A DNA stretch of 64,000 nucleotides from Amoebidium appalachense (Eukaryota > Ichthyosporea), in NCBI GenBank assembly GCA_963693365.1, contig CAVNZM010000010.1, positions 3,658,001 through 3,722,000 of the forward strand, given 5' to 3'. This document shows, piece by piece, positions 60,269 through 64,000 of this stretch. Below the pieces are notes generated by a model that was not told the DNA's origin, ran no database searches, and was given only the letters and a program-made list of their open reading frames with translations. The number at the start of each line of letters is the position of its first letter. The stretch's first letter is position 1. The position numbers were made by a program, and so were the translations under genes.

Positions 60269-61008
60269 CAAAAAAAAAAAAGAAGAAGAAGAAAAGAAAA
60301 AAAAAAGAAAAAAAAGGAAAAAACCACCCCTCTCCCCCCAAAAAAATAACGAAAAGAGAGAAAACAGGAAAGATAGATACTTTACACCTACCATCAGTGG
60401 GTGGATTCTCTCGTCAAATATGTCCAGAAATATGCCCTCCCCGGATTCGTGGCCAGCCACTATGCCGCTGTGCAACGCCCGAGAAACACTACACAGCATC
60501 CACAACGTCAGCTTGCATATCTCCTTCCCCTCCCCCCTCCCCCCCCCCCCCCCCCCCCTCTCTCCCCCCCCCCCCCCTCTCTCCCCAACACATCACACAT
60601 GAACACACACATACACTCCTTCCCCCCCCCCCCCCCCCCCATACCCACACTCACACAAAGACACACACACACACACACACACAAACACACAAACACACGC
60701 ACACACACACACCTCCCCCCTCCCCCTCCCCCCGCCTGAGGACCATTGCTGTGGTCTATTGAGCTATAACCTAATTTATCGCCCTTCCTTCCCTGTCCCT
60801 CCCACTCCGTCAAAATCGTTTTCATTAGATGCCCATCGCCTCTGTCCAACGACTTTTTCCCATCATCCCTCACACAAACATAGCACCCTATATCTGCGCT
60901 TGCAGGCCATATCGTGCACATTCCCAGCTGCACACAAACACTCCGCCATGAAGCTTGCTCCGGTTTTGACGGTCGTGTGGTATTTGCGTTGCGCAGGTGA
61001 AAAGCGTA

Positions 61009-61085
<77 letters not shown>

Positions 61086-61977
61086 ACGCCCGTGTGTAAT
61101 GGTGGGAGTTGATTGAGACGGCAGTCAGCAGGGGAAAGAGATGGGGAGGGAAGGGGTGGGATGTAGGAAGGAGGGAAGACGGGACGGAGATAGGGAATTT
61201 TTCTGGTCAACACACATGCATCGACACCTACCATGCTAATATATCATCCATCTCCGGCTTGGTCAGCGTCGTGTCGACATACAATGAAGAACACGAATTT
61301 GACCTCCTGACCTTCTTCCCGTTCTTATCCACACCGCTCGAGACGGAAAACTCCCCTTCCTCCTTCTCATCAAGCGAGTTTCCCCACCCGTTAAACCTCC
61401 CCGCGCTTCTCACAATCCCGGCTACACCAGCGTGCAACTGAGTTGTGCTTGGTTCTCTTTGCACAGCGGCGGAAAGGAAAATCATCTGTTCCCGTGGGTT
61501 GTCTGTGGGTGCCTGTGTGCCCGTTCTGTCACTGATGTGAGAGATCGTGTTTCGTCTCCGTTTCTGTTCTGGAAAGTCGGCGGACGCTGCTGTTGTGGTG
61601 GATGAATGGATCGATTTCTGTGAGGATGTCGTGTCTGTTTGTTTCCCTCCAAAGTTTACGCTCTCTGTGCGCACACGACACAGCTCCGGGCTGTTGAACG
61701 CCGACGTGTTTTCGCTCGTTTTTCGTGAGAGGGAGTGCGTGCGCGACTTAGAAGAGGCTTTGCGCCCTGCCTGCAGGTTGCTTGTCGTTCTTATTGCAGA
61801 GAAATTGGATATGGGAGACACCATTTTCTCCTGTGTTTTAGGTTCGTCACTCAACGAGGAATGGTCTGATTGTGTCGAAAAACCTTGGGGGCCGTCACTG
61901 TCAATAGAACCCTCTATGATGCTTCTCCGCCCCGCCCCTCCCTCACCCCCTGTCAGTGTGGATAGACAAATTCCCAT
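53940..61977 (-). CDS. CCNY: Cyclin Y, complete six-exon gene
   Basis: Exons 61977-61232, 60488-60392, 58770-58687, 56753-56557, 55225-55063 and 54053-53940 chain in phase to 466 residues and TGA. Cyclin Y binds and activates CDK14/CDK16 (PFTAIRE/PCTAIRE kinases) at the plasma membrane, in animals acting on Wnt co-receptor LRP6. The start MGICLST has Gly2 and Ser6 for N-myristoylation and Cys4 for possible palmitoylation. Before the cyclin box, NPREQMIFLS and RRSNSCSSLYVD match conserved cyclin Y positions; the latter resembles the Ser sites bound by 14-3-3. The box holds GIFLDIFDERIHPL, AENVIITMIYVERIV, LASKVWDDQAVWNVDFC and VYAKYYFDLREFA; the protein ends VAVIS (human SPAIIS). The N-terminal part is about 120 residues longer than in human CCNY (341) and Ser/Thr-rich. 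The exon 2 acceptor (TGTAG at 60489) was chosen because it alone gives the conserved C-V-x-x-A-L. Confidence 0.95.
54995..55062. repeat. (CA)n microsatellite abutting a cyclin Y donor
   Basis: The array reaches position 55062, so on the sense strand the 5' splice site of exon 55225-55063 is itself the first unit of a GTGTGT run. The GT of the donor is indistinguishable from the repeat. Confidence 0.93.
57672..57945. repeat. 35-bp minisatellite, about eight units
   Basis: Units such as CACCATATACATTGCACCAC followed by ATACATTTACATATA repeat with a period of exactly 35 bp (landmark TTGCA/TCGCA at 57686, 57721, 57756 and 57791). Because 35 is not a multiple of three and the unit lacks stops on the + strand, several frames stay open and look like Tyr/His-rich proteins. 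It lies in the intron between cyclin Y exons 58687 and 56753. Confidence 0.9.
58228..58560 (+). repeat. Dispersed repeat, copy A (333 bp)
   Basis: Identical to 59048-59380 except at 58258 and 58529, with no gap. It follows a G run, so on the gene's sense strand it ends in poly-C. A weaker partial unit (CATAATGAGAAGAACCCATTCTCAGG) precedes it at about 58147. It has no coding capacity I can defend. Confidence 0.93.
59048..59380 (+). repeat. Dispersed repeat, copy B (333 bp)
   Basis: Direct repeat of copy A exactly 820 bp further on, again preceded by G runs and by a diverged partial unit at about 58912-58996. Cyclin Y exon 58770-58687 lies between the two copies. Confidence 0.93.
59575..59645. 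repeat. (GT)n microsatellite in cyclin Y intron 2
   Basis: A GT run with one GTTT interruption. A second GT run at about 61010-61083 lies in cyclin Y intron 1. Confidence 0.93.
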
Positions 61978-63451
61978 GGTAAGAAACTGAATGGCTGGGT
62001 ATGCCTCTTTTCCGTGTAGTGGGTGCTTGTTTCGGCTGAAAAGAATGTGTTCTTTTGCTGTCTTTTGTGTTTCCGGTACATACGTAGTTTCTGTGATTTG
62101 TGGCTACTATTAGCTGTGTAGTTTTCATAAAGAGCAGTGAGAATACTAATGAAAATGCACCCCGTATCTAACGGTGCAAACTAGGGGCAAAACGTGAAAT
62201 TACTCCACTGTTTCCCATATCTTCTGCCTCTTTTCGTGTTGTACCCCTACGACACCACCGTTCCCGTCCGAAATCACCAGGCGCGTAAATAACTGTGGTT
62301 ATGCTTCTTTACGCTTCTTATAATGTGCAATTATTGTAAAAGTTACATAGGGTAAAGTAGCGCTTGGAAGGGGTGGAGAAAACGAAGATGGTGTCTTTTT
62401 GGGTGTGTGCCTGTGTGGCTTGGCTGTCGAGCCCAATGCCCGCATTTTCGCAATATGATTGGCTTACATGATATAGATGAACCAATCAGAATCGATCTGT
62501 TAGTTTGACAGTAAGCCATGCGAGTAGATGAAGGTTACGTGATCATGTCATGTGCTCTCTCATATAGCAGAGAAAAAAAATGGCCAAAAGCAGATGGAAA
62601 CAGTTGAAAACCATTATAAGAGTATATAAACCTTTTTCAGAGGAGTTATATCCATTTTTTACACAATAAAACATGTAATAGACAGCTTACAGTCACTTCC
62701 GTGGGTTTCATCTACGACGTTGATATAGGAATATCATTAGCATGACCTGTATCGAATCAAATGCTATAACGCCATTTTACACTAGCCATATATGGATCGG
62801 ATAAGCAGAGTGCGATTACCATGCATTCGATGTGCCGCTGTGTTGTTATGATTAGCCCCTCAAAAAAGGCAGAACCAGCGTCATAGGATGAAAGGCAAAG
62901 CCTGGCAGAGTGTAGCACATGTTTGCTTTGTTATACGCCCGCGGCACAACTGGTGCACACAAATGTTTTTTCAACACATGCCACAAAGACTGAGTCAGGT
63001 CGACTGTCACGCTGACCTGACCCATGCTTCTACTCACAGGCTTTAATTCGAGGACTAATATTATATGTATGTAGTACTGTACATGTGTCGTGCCCGTCAT
63101 AGCATGACGAACAACAATGCGCATGCTGGTGTGGTTCTCGAAGTCTGTGTGTGGTCCCCTATAAACCAAACGAACAGCGTACAGCTGAGGATCTCAATGC
63201 GTTCAGGCACAACCGTGTACGTATACTGTATATAAAACTCAGCGTGTATTCAGAGTTCTTCTCCGCATTATTAATGTACTCAATGAGCCTAATAATATTG
63301 ATTACCACACACCACACACACACCTATCCCCTTTCCACACTAGGGTAGCTACACCCGATGCGCATGCGACACAGTACCATCATACCGGACGCGTGGGGTG
63401 GCACACATGCGCCGGACATAGACACTGTGACACAAGCGCACACCTAACCTT

Positions 63452-63485
<34 letters not shown>

Positions 63486-64000
63486 CACGCGCACACACAT
63501 ACACGCACACACACGCACACACGCACACACACACACACACACTCATGCACCCACACACAACACACACACGCGGTGCTTACGTCACACACACACACATGCA
63601 CACACACACACACATGCACACACGCACGCGCACGCGCGCGCACACACACAAAACACACACGCATCAGACACCGTTATCAACCCTCGGATAACTAGTACAC
63701 ACTTGTACTTAGTCCAGGGTTTACACCGCAGCCTCGCCGCATTGTCACACCAACATTGCACGACACACAATAATGCGCACTAGACAGGCACACACGGCGT
63801 ATGTGCGTCGCACTACGCCATCATGCACTCCGGCTGTAACACGCGCACGCACACATACACACACAGCACATGCGCCGTCATGTACACACACTATGCATAT
63901 ACACACACATTTTGTACGGAACACAAAAGAAAGCTACATGCATATGCTAATTACCACCGACACATGTGCGCGCACGTGCACGAGCGCACAACCATATATC
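61978..64000. other. Upstream flank of cyclin Y and end of window
   Basis: Unique sequence to about 63440, then imperfect CA arrays at 63453-63658. Inverted CCAAT-type motifs (GATTGG at 62456, CCAATC at 62482) and a + strand TATATAAA near 62623 are visible. Neither is placed or oriented well for the minus-strand gene starting at 61977. No exon is supported here. Confidence 0.5.

Overview
This is nuclear DNA of a eukaryote. All credible coding sequence is split into short exons (46 to 1,086 nt) with GT/AG borders and matching phases. The introns are long and mostly homopolymer C/G runs and (CA)n, (GT)n, (CT)n or (GA)n arrays. The many apparent long reading frames rich in Pro, Gly, Cys-Val, His-Thr, Ser-Leu or Arg-Glu are translated microsatellites, not genes. 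A full ABCB transporter, a myristoylated cyclin Y and a DNAJC4/DNAJC30-like J protein suggest an intron-rich protist. An opisthokont relative such as an ichthyosporean is my tentative guess; the window cannot prove it.

Layout. Positions 922-4520 (+) hold the 3' exons of an unrecognised membrane protein. Positions 7110-12859 (+) hold exons of a single-pass membrane protein with a 362-residue cytoplasmic tail. Positions 15874-21414 (+) encode the membrane-anchored J-domain protein. Positions 24282-46684 (-) encode a complete P-glycoprotein-type transporter; I could chain 32 exons in phase into 1,301 residues with both nucleotide-binding domains intact. Positions 48641-50671 (-) hold a decayed element with a tyrosine recombinase and an upstream gag-like frame. 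Positions 53940-61977 (-) encode a complete six-exon cyclin Y of 466 residues with an N-terminal MG myristoylation site. The rest is intergenic or simple repeat.

The most unusual signal is in the introns. Four of the five genes or gene parts carry extra, diverged partial copies of their own exons, with splice-site sequence attached. Two other patterns recur. Most introns of the ABC gene have a sense-strand poly-C run just after the 5' splice site. A dispersed repeat ending in poly-C occurs in two genes, in the same orientation relative to transcription. Two TTAA-flanked MITEs lie in ABC introns.

The genes do not form one pathway. The products act at membranes (efflux pump, plasma-membrane CDK activator, membrane-anchored co-chaperone, unknown receptor-like protein).
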